This document shows positions 51,963 to 63,486 of a stretch of 64,000 bases of DNA, in pieces; position 1 is the stretch's first letter, and the number at the start of each line of letters is the position of its first letter. Source of the DNA: Symbiodinium microadriaticum (lineage: Eukaryota; Sar; Dinophyceae; Suessiales; Symbiodiniaceae); NCBI GenBank assembly GCA_001939145.1, contig LSRX01001560.1, positions 15,268-79,267 of the forward strand, given 5' to 3'. The notes beneath the pieces are model-generated. The model did not search any database and was not told where the DNA came from. It worked only from the letters and a program-made list of their open reading frames with translations. A program made the position numbers and the translations under genes.

Positions 51963-53744
51963 GCAGCGAGTCGCGGTACTTCTCATAGAGGGACAGCTCT
52001 TCTTTCTGCAACCTGAGAACTACTGGGAGCATTTCAACCTGCTTTTTAAGCTCACAGGCCTCTACGCATTCTCATGCAGCTCAGCTTCTGCAAACTACGC
52101 GGCTCCTGGCTGAAATCTCCACCCCCACAGATCTTGTCACAGAAGTTGAAAGTGAATTGGACCTTGGCTCTGACGGATCATGCACGGCAACTAAACGTGC
52201 AGACGCTGTGCAAGAATAACGCAAATTACTGGCTGTCGGAGCACGCCGTAGATGGTCATAAGAATCCACAGCATCGTGCCCTCAGCTGCTTGCATTCCCA
52301 ACGGAATTGATGCAAACTTCCTTCGAACTCTCCCTAGCCGAGCATCTACTGCTGCCGGTAGCAAAAAAGGCCGCCGGCAATTGTCTGGCAAGCTGGCTAC
52401 CAGCAGTCCTAATCACAAGCGGAGCCGAACAAGCGTCCACTGGATATCGGGTGCATATAAGCCACCGTAAAGGAAGAGCATCCAAATGCTCGCCAGAAAG
52501 AAAACGTAAGCCTCCCAGCGCAAATGCTATGTGTCTCCTGGGTGGGCAGTCCCAGACGCCAGGGATTTCTACGACGGGGCACGGCTGTGCGATGCACCAG
52601 CTTGTAGAAATGCGTTGGTATCCAGGCCACACCTACCTCAAATGACGAAGACTGCAAAACGCTAAACAACTGCTGATTGACGCCTTTGGCGCAGAAGCCT
52701 GTGACAGTCAAGCCAGGTCAGGTGCAGCCGAAGTTCCAAGCCAATCATGGCCGATACTCCAAGGATACGCAGCAACTTACATCCTAGCAGCAGCCATGAA
52801 GCATTCGGCTCTGTGTACCTGGAGCACAGGACCGCTGATCAAAAGTCGGCTGCACAGAAACTTCAAATCAAGGTGCCACGCAAACTGAGCTTTGAAGTAC
52901 CTGCAAAGCGCGTGCGTCTCGACTGTTGCTGAGACGTGCCGGGTCACGGGCTCATCCTGCCTGCTCAGGAAAACAACATATATCGAGGAGAAAAGCGCGG
53001 ACAGCGTCACGAGCTCGACCAGAAATTCAGGGAAATTGTAACCTTGTGCAGCCCGCGTCTATCACGTGGCAGACAAGCAGCCGGATCTGATTTCAACTTC
53101 GCAGCTTCGTCCACCACCTCCATTGCATTCCAGGGCCGCAAGAAAACTGCTAAGCACAATGAAACAAGGCTTCACGTCTAATCCTGCTTGGACACAAGCT
53201 GGTAGATCGCTGACTGGAATGATGAAGTTCAAGGCAGAATTCGCATAACCTTCTCTGCAGCACATATACAGGTTACAGCTACTGCCAAACGGCCAAAATG
53301 CCAGGTGAAATCTGCTCACACTGGACATGCAAGAACAAGCTCGAAAAGAACTTCTCACACGCAAGATTTGCACAGAAACAGCCGATGCTTCTTCTCTGAA
53401 CGTGTGCCGGGTGGCTGCAAGTTCCACGTCCGCTGAAGACCAGGTATCCTTTCACTTCGCGAGAGATAGAGTGAGAGCAGAGCAAGGGAGACAGAAGTTT
53501 ATGCGAATTCACGGAGCACCACATCTCGTGCCAGCTTCTGTTTGTGGCGTCTCGGTGCGATGTCTGGAACTGCCATCCAGGTCAGTTCAACCCCCGCAGC
53601 AAGATCAACCATCACCGCAATGCGTGTATGAAGTGTCTGTCTATCTTTGTCTGTCCGTCTGCCTGTTTACACGCCTGGCACCCTGGCTGCCTGTCTCTCT
53701 GTCTGTCTGACTGCCTGTCTGTCCATGTCAGGCAAAGCAACACG

Positions 53745-53795
<51 letters not shown>

Positions 53796-53944
53796 GGACA
53801 GATCCAGACAGACAGATCCAGACAGACAGATCCAGACAGACAGCTCCAGACAGACAGATCGAGACGGACAGATCCAGACCGACAGATCCAGACAGACAGA
53901 TCCAGACAGACAGACAGACAGACAGATCCAGACAAACAGATCCA

Positions 53945-53979
<35 letters not shown>

Positions 53980-55329
53980 GGCAGACAGGCAGCCAGACAG
54001 CCAGGCAGCCAGGCAGACAGGCAGAGACAGGCAGACAGGCAGAGACAGACAGACAGGCAGAAAGAGAGAGACAGAAAGGGTGAGACAGAAAGCGAGAAAC
54101 AGACAGAGTGACAGACAGAGGCACAGACAGACAGACAGACAGACAGAAGGAAACAGTCAGAAAAAGTTGCCCCAGACGGTGGAGCTCCCGGGGCAGCCTT
54201 CAAAGCAGCTTTCATAAGGGCAATGCCCGCTGCTGAAGACGCACGGGCAGCGCCCGGAGTAAACGAAGAGGCCACTGGCCAGAAAGACGCGCAGACAGTG
54301 CCGCGCAAGTCCGTTTTCATTTAATCTTCGTGTAGCACACAGATGAACATCTTGCCGGAAGACATGGTGCTGCTGTGTCTGCAAGTGGTTCGAGCCGCAC
54401 ACGCCTGCAGTGCAGCGCTGCCGCGAGCCCGGCAACAGGGGCAGCGGACAGTTCTACTTCCGTCAGGTGACCGGAGAGAGGCGCGGAAAAGCGTAGCAGT
54501 GCCTGCGGTGTGGATTTACCCGCTGCAAAAGGTGCGCCAATGACTACAGGGGGAGGATGAAGTTCCCCGCATTGATGGGTTGACCAAGTACACTGGCACC
54601 CGTCACCCTACAAGGGGTTACCCGTGAGGACCTCGGCCACCAGTGGTAGTGACAGACAGACAGACGGACGGACGGACGGACGGACGGACGGACGGAGACG
54701 GACAGACACAGACAGACAGACAGACAGACAAACAAACAGACAAACACAGACAGAGAGACAGACACAGACAGCTAGGCAGGCAGGCAGGCAGACACAGAGA
54801 CACAGACAGAGATACAGACACAGACACAGACAGGTCGACAGAGACAGAGAGACAGCGAAGTACCGGCGAGCAATGCGGGATTTCTTGCCAAGATCCTGCC
54901 CAGCCCAAGGGGATGAAGGCAAAACCAGCAGCAGCCTAAGTCTCACAATTCACAGAAGGACCTCTTTGCACCGACAAGATCGGAGGGCAATGGAAGCTTC
55001 TGGCGGGTATGATGAACGGCTGCCAGTGAAAGCCCAGTGTCGCCTTGGGTGTAGCATGGCATGTCTGCAATGCAAATGAGTCAGTCACTACAGTTACTAG
55101 AGGATGCCAGGATATGCCATTCGACAAGCACCGGTAATTCCAGCGCAGTTACAAACTGTGCCATCAGCACAATGGCGCGTGTAATCGAGAGCGCGCCGCC
55201 GCAGAAGTAAGTCAGAAGGACAAGGTCAATCCATCCCTTCGTTTCAGAGATTCTTCCATTTGGCCTGCATGCGCGACAAACCCAAGGCTTTGAGGAGATT
55301 GGTGGCTCGACAGCCAGGACAGGTCGCAC
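51963..55329 (-). CDS. Exon fragments of an unidentified multi-pass membrane protein
   Basis: Separate minus-strand pieces look coding. 55.27-55.13 kb reads KGWIDLVLLTYFCGGALSIT and continues hydrophobic. 53,042 to about 52,965 reads GYNFPEFLVELVTLSALFSS and continues to IYVVFLSR. 52,511 to about 52,440 reads AYVFFLASIWMLFLYGG. About 52.31-52.20 kb reads GTMLWILMTIYGVLRQPVIC. 52,070-51,963 reads ELKKQVEMLPVVLRLQKEEL and continues as a coiled coil. The common strand, acceptor AGs before several pieces and regular transmembrane composition suggest one gene with CAGA-repeat-bearing introns. That they form a single gene is inference, and I cannot name the family. Confidence 0.4.
53743..54150. repeat. 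CAGA tetranucleotide array with CAGATC, CAGG and GAGA variants
   Basis: Long run of ACAG/CAGA units, with internal higher-order blocks of the form gacagatcca and then caggcagg. It generates spurious 150-217-codon frames on both strands. Confidence 0.95.
54650..54860. repeat. Second CAGA/GACG tetranucleotide array
   Basis: GACA, GACG and GACACA units in the same orientation as the array about 0.5 kb upstream; the two are separated by unique sequence at 54,151-54,649, where no gene is recognised. Confidence 0.95.
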
Positions 55330-56540
55330 GCCTGGCCGTCAGCTGCGAACCTAACTCGGAAGCAGCTTGCCTCGCTTCGCTCCTGTCCAAAAAGGGAGGT
55401 GTGCACAGCCTCACAGCTTCCGATCAAAACCATTGATCAGCGCGACCAGTCCTATGACTGTTGTCAATCTGTATGGTTTGTATGGCTTCTCCCACTGCTG
55501 CAGCGGCAGAGACGCTTAGGATCCGGCGCCTCAGCTGAGTCTAGCGGCTAGCGGCGGCTAACGCTCTTCCACAAGAACCCGCCAGTGCTGTCCAAAGTGC
55601 GAGGGTTGCAGCAACCGAATCTCCTCGCAGGGCACAGAAACCGAGGCGAGGCCGGTCCGCCACCCGACTTAGCGCCAAGATGCTGCGGTCGGTCCGCTTA
55701 CGTCGGCGACCAGGGGGGTTTGCGCACTGGCCGCAAAAGCTGAACCCAGAATGCAACCTGAGTGACCCGCGAGATCCAGCGAGGCAATCTGCCGCTTTCG
55801 CCAGGAACATGCGTCACCAACATGTGTCATGCTGCACATTGCTCCTACATCTCGGGGATCAGCTTGCGACAACTTGTTGCTGCATTCAACCTCGGCGCGG
55901 GAGCACTGAGAGCTTCAAAACAGCAGCTAGTCCAGCCTAGTGCAGACAAGTCTCAGCAACCCGGACTGTTTCGGTATGCGGGTGGGGTTTGTGGCATTTG
56001 GAACCGAAATGCCTGCGAACACCTTGTCGGATGGCCGCATGCACGACTCAGAAACCCAACCGGAAACAAGCTTTTCGACAAAGTTCACCGATCCATCGCG
56101 AGATCTGCAGGTCATCCCAACGCCAGGCCTGGTTGCTTGTCACATCACCGAACATCTATGCAGCTCGCAACAGCCCCAGAGTCCCTGGAGTCGAGGCTCT
56201 GCCTCCTGCTTTGGCCAGCTCGGCTGGTGTTTCACCAGCCTGATGCACATGTTCACTCAGCCTGCAACCCGAGCACCTCAGAAGCTGCGATCTGTCTGCA
56301 CTCGCGGCTCGCGATCAGCTCAGAGCTGCAATGATTCGGATGGGTGCCTCACCAGCACCCACCGAGCTGCAGAACGCTTGCTCCATTTGTCAACAAGATG
56401 GTATTGCAGCAGGGTCTAGCCGTGGTAGATCCAACACACCACCGCGCTCCAGCATGGCTGGGCTGCAGCACTTGGAACTCATTAACTTCAAGCAAGGCCA
56501 CGGTTTCGCAGCCTTCTAGGGACCGACCCGCTTATTGCTT
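55330..56540. other. No recognised gene
   Basis: ORFs up to 190 codons on both strands overlap and lack family motifs. An exon or the promoter of the membrane-protein gene to the left may lie here. Confidence 0.5.
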
Positions 56541-57920
56541 TCACTCGTTTGCGTTTGCATGGGGAAAGAAGTCGGAAAAGGCCGAGTACGCATTTTGCAG
56601 CCGCTGCTTCTCTGCTAGGAACCCATGTAACCAGCAAAGCTCCGAAAAGTGCAAGCCGCTGAAGCCGCTGTGCATGACAGGCTGATCTTGCACAGAGGAG
56701 CTAGCCTGGTCTGGAGATACCTCGCCGGTGTCCTTTGCCATCATGGCTTCCTCTTCTGCTGCCTCTTCGGGAGAGCGATCCTCCTGGAAGACCTCGCTGC
56801 CGTCACTTCCGCCCGTGGCCAGCTTGGCTTTGGCGCCAGAAACGACTCGCAGCCCAATCTGGCCATAGTCCGGCACCTCCAGTGGCGCTCCACGGAGCTT
56901 GCCCTTGCGGCCTCGTTTCACGAAGTCGATCTCTGCCTTGTACAAGCGATTTAACTTTTCGTTCACCATGTCTTGAAATTTCTCGATGCGGCGCTTGCGG
57001 TAGTCCTCAAGACGCTCCCACCGGAGCTTACCGTCGATGGCACTGTCCATGTCCTCCGCCAATCTTTTTTGGCTCTGAACCAGCAGCTCCTGGTCCAAGG
57101 CGATCCTCTTTTGATCGCGCACCTGTTCTGCGAGAAGCTCCTCCTTCTCGGCGCCCGGAGTCCGCAGATTTGTCAGCTTGTCCTGGCCTTTCGCCAGGGT
57201 GCGGCTGTCCTTCGCCAGCTGCATCTGATCCTGCGCCACTTGAACTTGGTCCTTCGCGATCCGTTGCCGTCGCCACTGCTCTTGCGTGGTGGCTACGGCC
57301 ACGGGGATCTCATCTTCTGGCCGTGTTGGCTCGAGGTAGGGAGGAGCAATGATGCGGCTCTGTGCCAAGAACTCATGACCTCCTGAGACTGAGTCTTCTG
57401 AGTGTCCTGCCGGCCCCTCTCGCCGCTCATCTCCTCCCTCTACTGAAGACTTCGGCTCTCTGTCGACGGTTGGCTCTGCGGTGTCTGGAGGCTCCAGGAT
57501 TTTCTCTTCTTTCCCTTTACGTGCCGCACCCTCTTGCTTCAAAGCCTTTGCATCTTGCCTCAACGACTGTATGTCCTTCTGCAACTTATTCTCTTCCTCC
57601 TCGTACTGCTCAACTCTTCGCTTCTCCTTCCTAAGCTGCTTCTTTGCGGCTGCTTCTGTCTCGTCCATCCTTTTGGTTTGCTCTGTCTCGAGCTTCTGCA
57701 ACTTCTCCATGGACTCGGACGGCTCGTCGTTGAAAACCCTTTGGTCAGTAGGATCCTTGCGGGGTGGACCTCCCAGCATTTTGCCAGTGTCCAAAGCACC
57801 CTGCAGACCTTGCACTTCGCCGAAGCATGTGTGAGTAGCGTGCGCAGCTTGATAGGAGAGACGTGGGGGATGGAGCGCCGTCTCCACTGGCCACGCTAGC
57901 AATGCACCGACCCGCGCCAT
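56541..57920 (-). CDS. Intronless 459-aa coiled-coil protein
   Basis: A continuous ORF. Residues about 65-135 (KLQKLETEQTKRMDETEAAA, then KKQLRKEKRRVEQYEEEENK) and about 215-315 (QRIAKDQVQVAQDQMQLAKD, RDQKRIALDQELLVQSQKRL) are long charged helices with heptad character; the second contains internal repeats of a D-Q-x-x-L-A-x-D/S pattern. The linker and C terminus are acidic (DRSPEEAAEEEAMMAKDTGE). The first Met at 57,920 is followed by a hydrophobic stretch (VGALLAWPVETAL); an alternative start is MLGGPPRKDPTD at codon 48. Function unknown. Confidence 0.7.
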   Translation of the reverse strand: MARVGALLAWPVETALHPPRLSYQAAHATHTCFGEVQGLQGALDTGKMLGGPPRKDPTDQRVFNDEPSESMEKLQKLETEQTKRMDETEAAAKKQLRKEKRRVEQYEEEENKLQKDIQSLRQDAKALKQEGAARKGKEEKILEPPDTAEPTVDREPKSSVEGGDERREGPAGHSEDSVSGGHEFLAQSRIIAPPYLEPTRPEDEIPVAVATTQEQWRRQRIAKDQVQVAQDQMQLAKDSRTLAKGQDKLTNLRTPGAEKEELLAEQVRDQKRIALDQELLVQSQKRLAEDMDSAIDGKLRWERLEDYRKRRIEKFQDMVNEKLNRLYKAEIDFVKRGRKGKLRGAPLEVPDYGQIGLRVVSGAKAKLATGGSDGSEVFQEDRSPEEAAEEEAMMAKDTGEVSPDQASSSVQDQPVMHSGFSGLHFSELCWLHGFLAEKQRLQNAYSAFSDFFPHANANE

Positions 57921-59265
57921 TTGACTGCAAGGTCATTAACCAGATCTGCCTAACTTCGAAAGCAACCTTTGGCGCTCCAGTTCCTGGAAGCGGGATACTC
58001 AACAAATATCATCTCTATACCACTGAGGTGTGCTGCTGGATTTCCACAAGGTGTCCAGAGAATGGGTTTGTTTGAGCCGGCTGCCTATGCCATGCCCGTG
58101 ATTGCAGGTTTTGTGTCCTTTGGCCACAGGTAGATACCTTCTTGCATCCAGCCCCTCGATTCCTCTTGCAGCGGTGCCATCTATCCCGGTCTTTTTTGGA
58201 GTGTTCGGGCTCACACTCGCGAGTGTGATGATTTAAACGAAACCCCTCTGCTCAAATGCTGTCAACATCTCTCTCTCTCTCTCTCACACGGACACAGTTG
58301 CCTGTCAGCCGCGACGCGGAACATAGCGGTTTCGCCACGCACGCTTCAACATCTACGGTGCAAATAGATGTCTGCCCGAGACCCCAGGCAAGTTTTGCAT
58401 GTGTCCATCACTGCTATCGGCCACATACCCCACCTGAGTGCAACACACATTATACAGTTACATCAAAGACCGAGGATACTCATACCCTTCAAGTCCTTGC
58501 TCATGCCTTGATCTACACCCTCCCTGTCGCCCGTATCACTCTCTCGGCCTCATTGGGAATGCTCGCATCAGCACCTCCAATCCCACAGGTCTTAGACGGG
58601 TGGTATCTTGATGCTAATGCAAGCCGCTCTACTCTGCGGGGCTATGCCAGGAAATGAGCTTCTCACCGCTGCACACCAACAGCTTCGCGACCGTCTCATT
58701 TTCTGACATGACCTGAACACTCTACCGTAAGCAGACGCACAAGAGGTGCATGCATCTCATGCGGCCCTGGGGTCTGACGGCGTAGTGTAGCCTCGGGCAA
58801 AACTTCGACTACGGCACAGCATGGGACACGTCTGGCACAAGACGGCACAAGCTGTGGCACAACACCTTCTCCTCCCTTCCCCCGCCGCAGGCAAATATGC
58901 AAAACGTGAGCTGCACGAACGGGATGATCACAGCTGCCACCCACAAGGGCCCGGCGGGGTGTCACCACCTTCATCTTGCTTGCTGATGTGGGCTTTCACG
59001 TCCGGGACATCCTCAGCAAGCCAACGTCAGTGAAAAAAGGGGAACCAGTTTTCCGTACAACAGCACCTCATCAAGTTTCGCCTGCTGGGGAATGCAAATC
59101 GCCGCACAGCTGCAAGAAAAAACAATTCCAAGATATGGCTCGACGGTCGTAGCTTGCATGTGCTATTCTGAGGCAGTCGCCAACAGGAAATTGACCTGGG
59201 CACAAGCACATTTGCGGTTCGCTCGTAGAAACAACGCAATATTTCGATTGCTTTCGGTGTGCCAT
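57921..59265. other. No recognised gene
   Basis: Contains a short CT repeat at about 58,268-58,286 and only short overlapping ORFs. Further exons of the ankyrin gene could be here but I found none. Confidence 0.5.
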
Positions 59266-59334
59266 TTCCACATCTCCTCGATCTGCTGCCCAATGCAGCG
59301 GAAGCATGCCATCCTTGTCAACCTGGCGGCTCAT
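59266..59334 (-). CDS. Ankyrin-repeat exon
   Basis: Reads VDKDGMLPLHWAADRGDVEM, a good match to the ankyrin consensus (D..G.TPLH.AA..G..E.V), in an ORF opening at 59,334. Flanking exons were not identified; a minus-strand stretch at 59.56-59.40 kb (LDKDETPAGQLCQKIADGAV) has coding-like composition and may belong to the same gene. A single repeat cannot fix the protein's identity. Confidence 0.5.
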
Positions 59335-60566
59335 ACGTTCTTAATCACTGTGGGTGGCTGACGGCCTTGTGATCACCGCCTCTATTGCCAGCTTGGGGAA
59401 CTGGCGAAGCAGTGCACATGCCTCCTTGCAGCTCGCTTTTCTAAGTCCGGAAACGCAAAAGCATCGCGCCCGCAACCCGCGACCTCCACAGCGCCGTCTG
59501 CGATTTTCTGACAAAGCTGCCCTGCAGGCGTCTCATCCTTATCCAGGACGCATGTAGTGCCCGTGTATCATCAATGTGACCAAGCGTGTTTCGCTTCCGT
59601 GACGCGCTGACCATGCTACGTGCAGAAAAGATCAACGGAGAAACAGGTCTGAGATTGCCACCACATCTGCCGGATTCCCAGGGCCTCAGTTGCAAGGGCC
59701 CCACCACAAAATACCACAAAACGAGTCAGTGCCACAGCTCTTGGAAAGCTCAGCTTGCCACCGATGCAACCCAAAGTGCTCACGGCAGGGCCCATAGATC
59801 TTCAATGCATGAAACTCAAAGCAAGCTGGCACGAAGGTCTGTCCGCCCGAGAAGAGCACAAGCCATCACCTCTGTCTGGTGAAGCACCAGTTTCTTCAAG
59901 AGCTCCTACAACTCATGTATTTGCCACTTGTGATCCCAGGACAGCTGCAGCCCGCAGACATGGAAAGCCATCGAAAGCCTCCAGATGTCCACTCCGGAGC
60001 ATATTGCTCCAGAGCCTTGACCTTCTTGGGGTTCGCAGCAGTTTACAAGAATCCACCGGAAGAGGACAGCTGGGAGCAGGCGTAAGCAAGCTGGGCCACC
60101 TCTTTCTCATAGCCTGTTCCAGACATGCAATCACAATGCAGAGGATGTCAGTTTGCGATGTGGCCTCTAACTTGGTTCCAAGCATCCCACTTGGCCGCAC
60201 CCTGCACGTGATGGTTGCAGCATGCTTTCCGGTGCGGAATGAGAAGCTCGCTGCCTGCATGCTGAAGGGTTGACTCCCCTGACAATCACCTCAGAAACGA
60301 CAGCAAGAACGACCGGGTGTCGATCTGAGCTGGCTCAGCCCTCGGCCACAGGTCGCCTGCTTGTACCAAGCGTAGAGCTCTAGGGCCGCACTTGTACTCA
60401 ACCCGGATCCATGCTCACTGACCTGAAAACTAGAAAGCGAGTAGTGCGGAATGGTTCATGCAAAGAGGCCGATGCCCAAGCTGCAGCCATCTCGAACCTG
60501 GGAGCTTTTGAACAATGGCATCCAAAGCAACAAGCAGAAGCAGAAGGGGATCTCATCTCTTGTTTC
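59335..60566. other. No firmly recognised gene
   Basis: Apart from the possible upstream exon of the ankyrin gene, only short overlapping ORFs on both strands. Confidence 0.5.
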
Positions 60567-61748
60567 TCACTTTTGCTGAAGCATGACCTCGGCCAAGGCG
60601 ACTGTGTTCTTCAATAGCATGGCCACCGTCATGGGGCCCACTCCACCCGGAACTGGTGTGATCAGGGAGGCCTTCTGAGCAGCACTTCCGAACTCTACAT
60701 CGCCTTGCAAACGATAGCCACGTTTGCGAGTAGCATCCGGAACACGATTTATACCAACATCCAGCACCACCACACCAGGTTTAAGCCAGTCGCCCTTTAC
60801 AAAGTTCGCGCGTCCGACAGCTGCCACAAGAATGTCGGCATCGGAGCACGCTTTGGCTATGTCTTTCGTGAATCTGTGGCAAAGCCTTACAGTTCCATTC
60901 GCTTTGAGCATGAGAAGCATCATAGGCATGCCGACAATGGCAGATCGGCCGAGAACAACACAGTTTTTGCCTTCAACGCCGACCTGGTACCTTCGCAACA
61001 TCTCCATGCAACCTGCCGGGGTGCATGGCAAAGCCAGTGGGCAACCATGCGGACGAGCAAGAAGCCCCAGGTTTGCACTGCACAAGCCGTCCGCATCTTT
61101 GTGGACAGATATGCTATCCAGGACAAGCTGCTCGTTGATGTGCGCCGGCAGTGGCAACTGAACCAGTACACCATGGACCCGCGGATCTTGATTCAGTTCC
61201 GAAATCTGGTCCAACAGCACCGTCTCCGTCACGGCCTCTGGGAAGTTGATGTTGAATACCTGGCATCCGACTTCTTCTGCAGCTTTGGTTTTGCCTCGTA
61301 CATATGATTCAGAATCGGGTCTGCTCCCCACAAGGACAACCGCCAGACCCGGTTTCAGGCCCTGTGCGTGCAGCAAACGTGTACGTTCCCGAAGCTCTTC
61401 TCGAACTTCAGCAGCCGTGGCTTTGCCATCCAGGAGTCTCGCAGCACCGGCTACGAGTTTCCTGGCACGGACCCCCAGGGCACCAACTGTTCCAGCCAGC
61501 AGCCCCAGGAACGAAGGGCAAGCACAGGATCCTGCCACCTCGGGAACGCGACAACGAAACGAGTTGCCGATGGCATCAGCTTCCAACTTTGGCCACCGTG
61601 CCTGAGATCTTTGTCTGGTCGAGGCATATGGAGCTCCGAGGCTCAGCGAAAACACGTGAGCTGGTGCCACCTGGCAGCTGCCCGGCCTCGCACTGCATAG
61701 CTGCATGGCTGCCAAGTAATCACAAACACAGCGCTGATTATTGAGCAA
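60567..61748 (-). CDS. folD: Bifunctional methylene-THF dehydrogenase / methenyl-THF cyclohydrolase (FolD)
   Basis: Interconverts 5,10-methylene-THF, methenyl-THF and 10-formyl-THF with NADP(H) for purine and methyl metabolism. The 393-aa ORF is complete and intronless. The FolD core covers residues about 98-393 with the catalytic Tyr149 and Lys153 (SESYVRGK), VQLPLP, KDADGL, the nucleotide-binding GRSAIVGMPM, and PGGVGPMT near the end; it stops at LQQK. An N-terminal extension of about 97 residues is rich in Arg, Ser and Ala with hydrophobic FLGLLAGTVGALG, suggesting organelle targeting. Met15 (MQLCSARPG) is an alternative start. No broken motifs; probably active. Confidence 0.93.
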   Translation of the reverse strand: MLNNQRCVCDYLAAMQLCSARPGSCQVAPAHVFSLSLGAPYASTRQRSQARWPKLEADAIGNSFRCRVPEVAGSCACPSFLGLLAGTVGALGVRARKLVAGAARLLDGKATAAEVREELRERTRLLHAQGLKPGLAVVLVGSRPDSESYVRGKTKAAEEVGCQVFNINFPEAVTETVLLDQISELNQDPRVHGVLVQLPLPAHINEQLVLDSISVHKDADGLCSANLGLLARPHGCPLALPCTPAGCMEMLRRYQVGVEGKNCVVLGRSAIVGMPMMLLMLKANGTVRLCHRFTKDIAKACSDADILVAAVGRANFVKGDWLKPGVVVLDVGINRVPDATRKRGYRLQGDVEFGSAAQKASLITPVPGGVGPMTVAMLLKNTVALAEVMLQQK

Positions 61749-63486
61749 GTCAGCGGGTGCTGATCTTGCCTATGTGTTGGTCACGACGTGCTGTCGCTGA
61801 TGTTCGTCGTGTACATATTCTATGAGCCAACACAAGAGCAAGATCTGGTGTCACGTAAAATGATGAATCAGCGCTGCCTTACTGGGTAGCCGGCGTTTGT
61901 GCAGCAGCGTGTTTGCCCTGCAGCTGTACTCAACTTCAATACCACCGACAATAAGCAAAGCCTGTCATGTTGCTAAAACGGCGCCTCGTCATCGCCCAAG
62001 ACTTGTACCATCGAGGCAGAAATTCTCCTTGTAAACAGCACCCTGCCGCCCGCTCGGACAGCTCCGTAAAAGGGGATGATGTCCTTGCAGTGCCTTGATG
62101 CCTCGCTTTCTGCCATAATATGTACACCTGCCGAAACATACACGAAAGCTGTAACGATCGGCGCAATTCACAGATCCCGCCAGCGGAATGGCAACTGTGG
62201 CTGCCGCGACAACCACCGTGGCCTTTTGTCAGCATGTTGACCCATGCAAAAATGATGCAACCCAAAACTGGAACTTGAGCGGCCTTCGAACTGGATTGCA
62301 GGTTCCACATGGCGCAGACAACTGCTAGTGAGCAAACAATTTCTATCTCAAGGCCTTGTTCCACATAATCGAAAATTACCGGGCCCCGGTTAGCTTCGAA
62401 CCCGTTAATGTGCTACGTCGTAGTCTACCGGACCTTGCCGAACCACCCACTGCATAGCGTCCCTCCACAATGCGTTGCCACGCGCCAACTAGGGCTCAGT
62501 ACGTCTCAACATCGGGCAACAAAAGCAAGTCAACAGCAAGAATAATTGCGATTTGAAGCAACCTGACATGGTGCACGTGAGCAAAATCGACGACACTGCT
62601 TCATTCACAGCGTTGATAGCAATCGGTGATTCAAATTCTTACATCCAGATACATGGCACACGGGTTATTTGGCCGAGGTAGCAGCAACTAGTGTGGTTCA
62701 CCCCACATGCCCTTCGGCGTGCCGTTCCTGGCCGCCGCCTTACGAAGGGGGTTGGAAGCGGTGCGGGTGACGTTGCGAACAGCCGCCCAGCTGTGTACGG
62801 CCTGCAGAGAATCCGCTGCGAACGCTGTGCTCACCGGCGCGCCTCACTAGTGCGTTTTTCCCCTCGATTTTTTCCGCTTAGTGCCGCAGCTACATCGCCC
62901 CGGTCCCGAGTTAGGGCCGAGGCAAGCGGTTGGGGCCTTCGTTGGCGGCAAGGTCGAGAACACGGCCCAGTGCGGGGCCGTCGGCAGCCGGCCACGCGCA
63001 GCCCAAGGCCGTGCCCGCAACGGCGCGCTGGACCGCAACAGAAAGGGCTACCCACGAACGTCTGGCCCAGCCAAAACACGCCACGGCGCGCACTGCTGGC
63101 GCGGGGAGCACGGAGCCGGATTATAGCTCGCGAACAAAACACTGCGCAGCAGTGCTCCAGCGGCCTCCTATCTCCGAGCCCGGGACCAAAAGCTTCTGTG
63201 GGCCGCCCCTCGAGAGTTGGGCATACGTGCAGGGCTTGCGTCGCTCCGCGACCTTCAGCGCCGCCCCGTCCACTTCGACGGTCCACGGACGCGGGTGACC
63301 CGTTCTTATAGGGGAGGACGCCAGTGTTGCTTCGCAGCACAGCGCTCCTCCGTTCGCGGTGGCCCCGTCAACGACGAAGTCGAGGCAGCGGTGGTCGTCG
63401 GCTGGTTGGCCTGATGCGGTCGTGTGGGCGCGCCACTGCTGCACTTTGGGCTGGGGATTTGCTCCTTGTCGGAGCTGCTTGCATGC
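61749..63486. other. Intergenic strand-switch region, GC-rich from about 62.7 kb
   Basis: Lies between minus-strand FolD and the plus-strand gene at the right edge. At 62,364-61,936 minus-strand ORFs contain hydrophobic stretches (IEIVCSLAVVCAMWNL; VVAAATVAIPLAGSV) that might be exons of a small membrane or secreted protein, not supported further. 62.7-63.5 kb is strikingly GC-rich with many CpG/CCGG sites and open frames on both strands. Confidence 0.5.

Noticed and set aside
53544-54320. ORFs of 150-217 codons on both strands
   Set aside because: They arise from the CAGA tetranucleotide array, whose period keeps several frames open; no domain and symmetrical on both strands.
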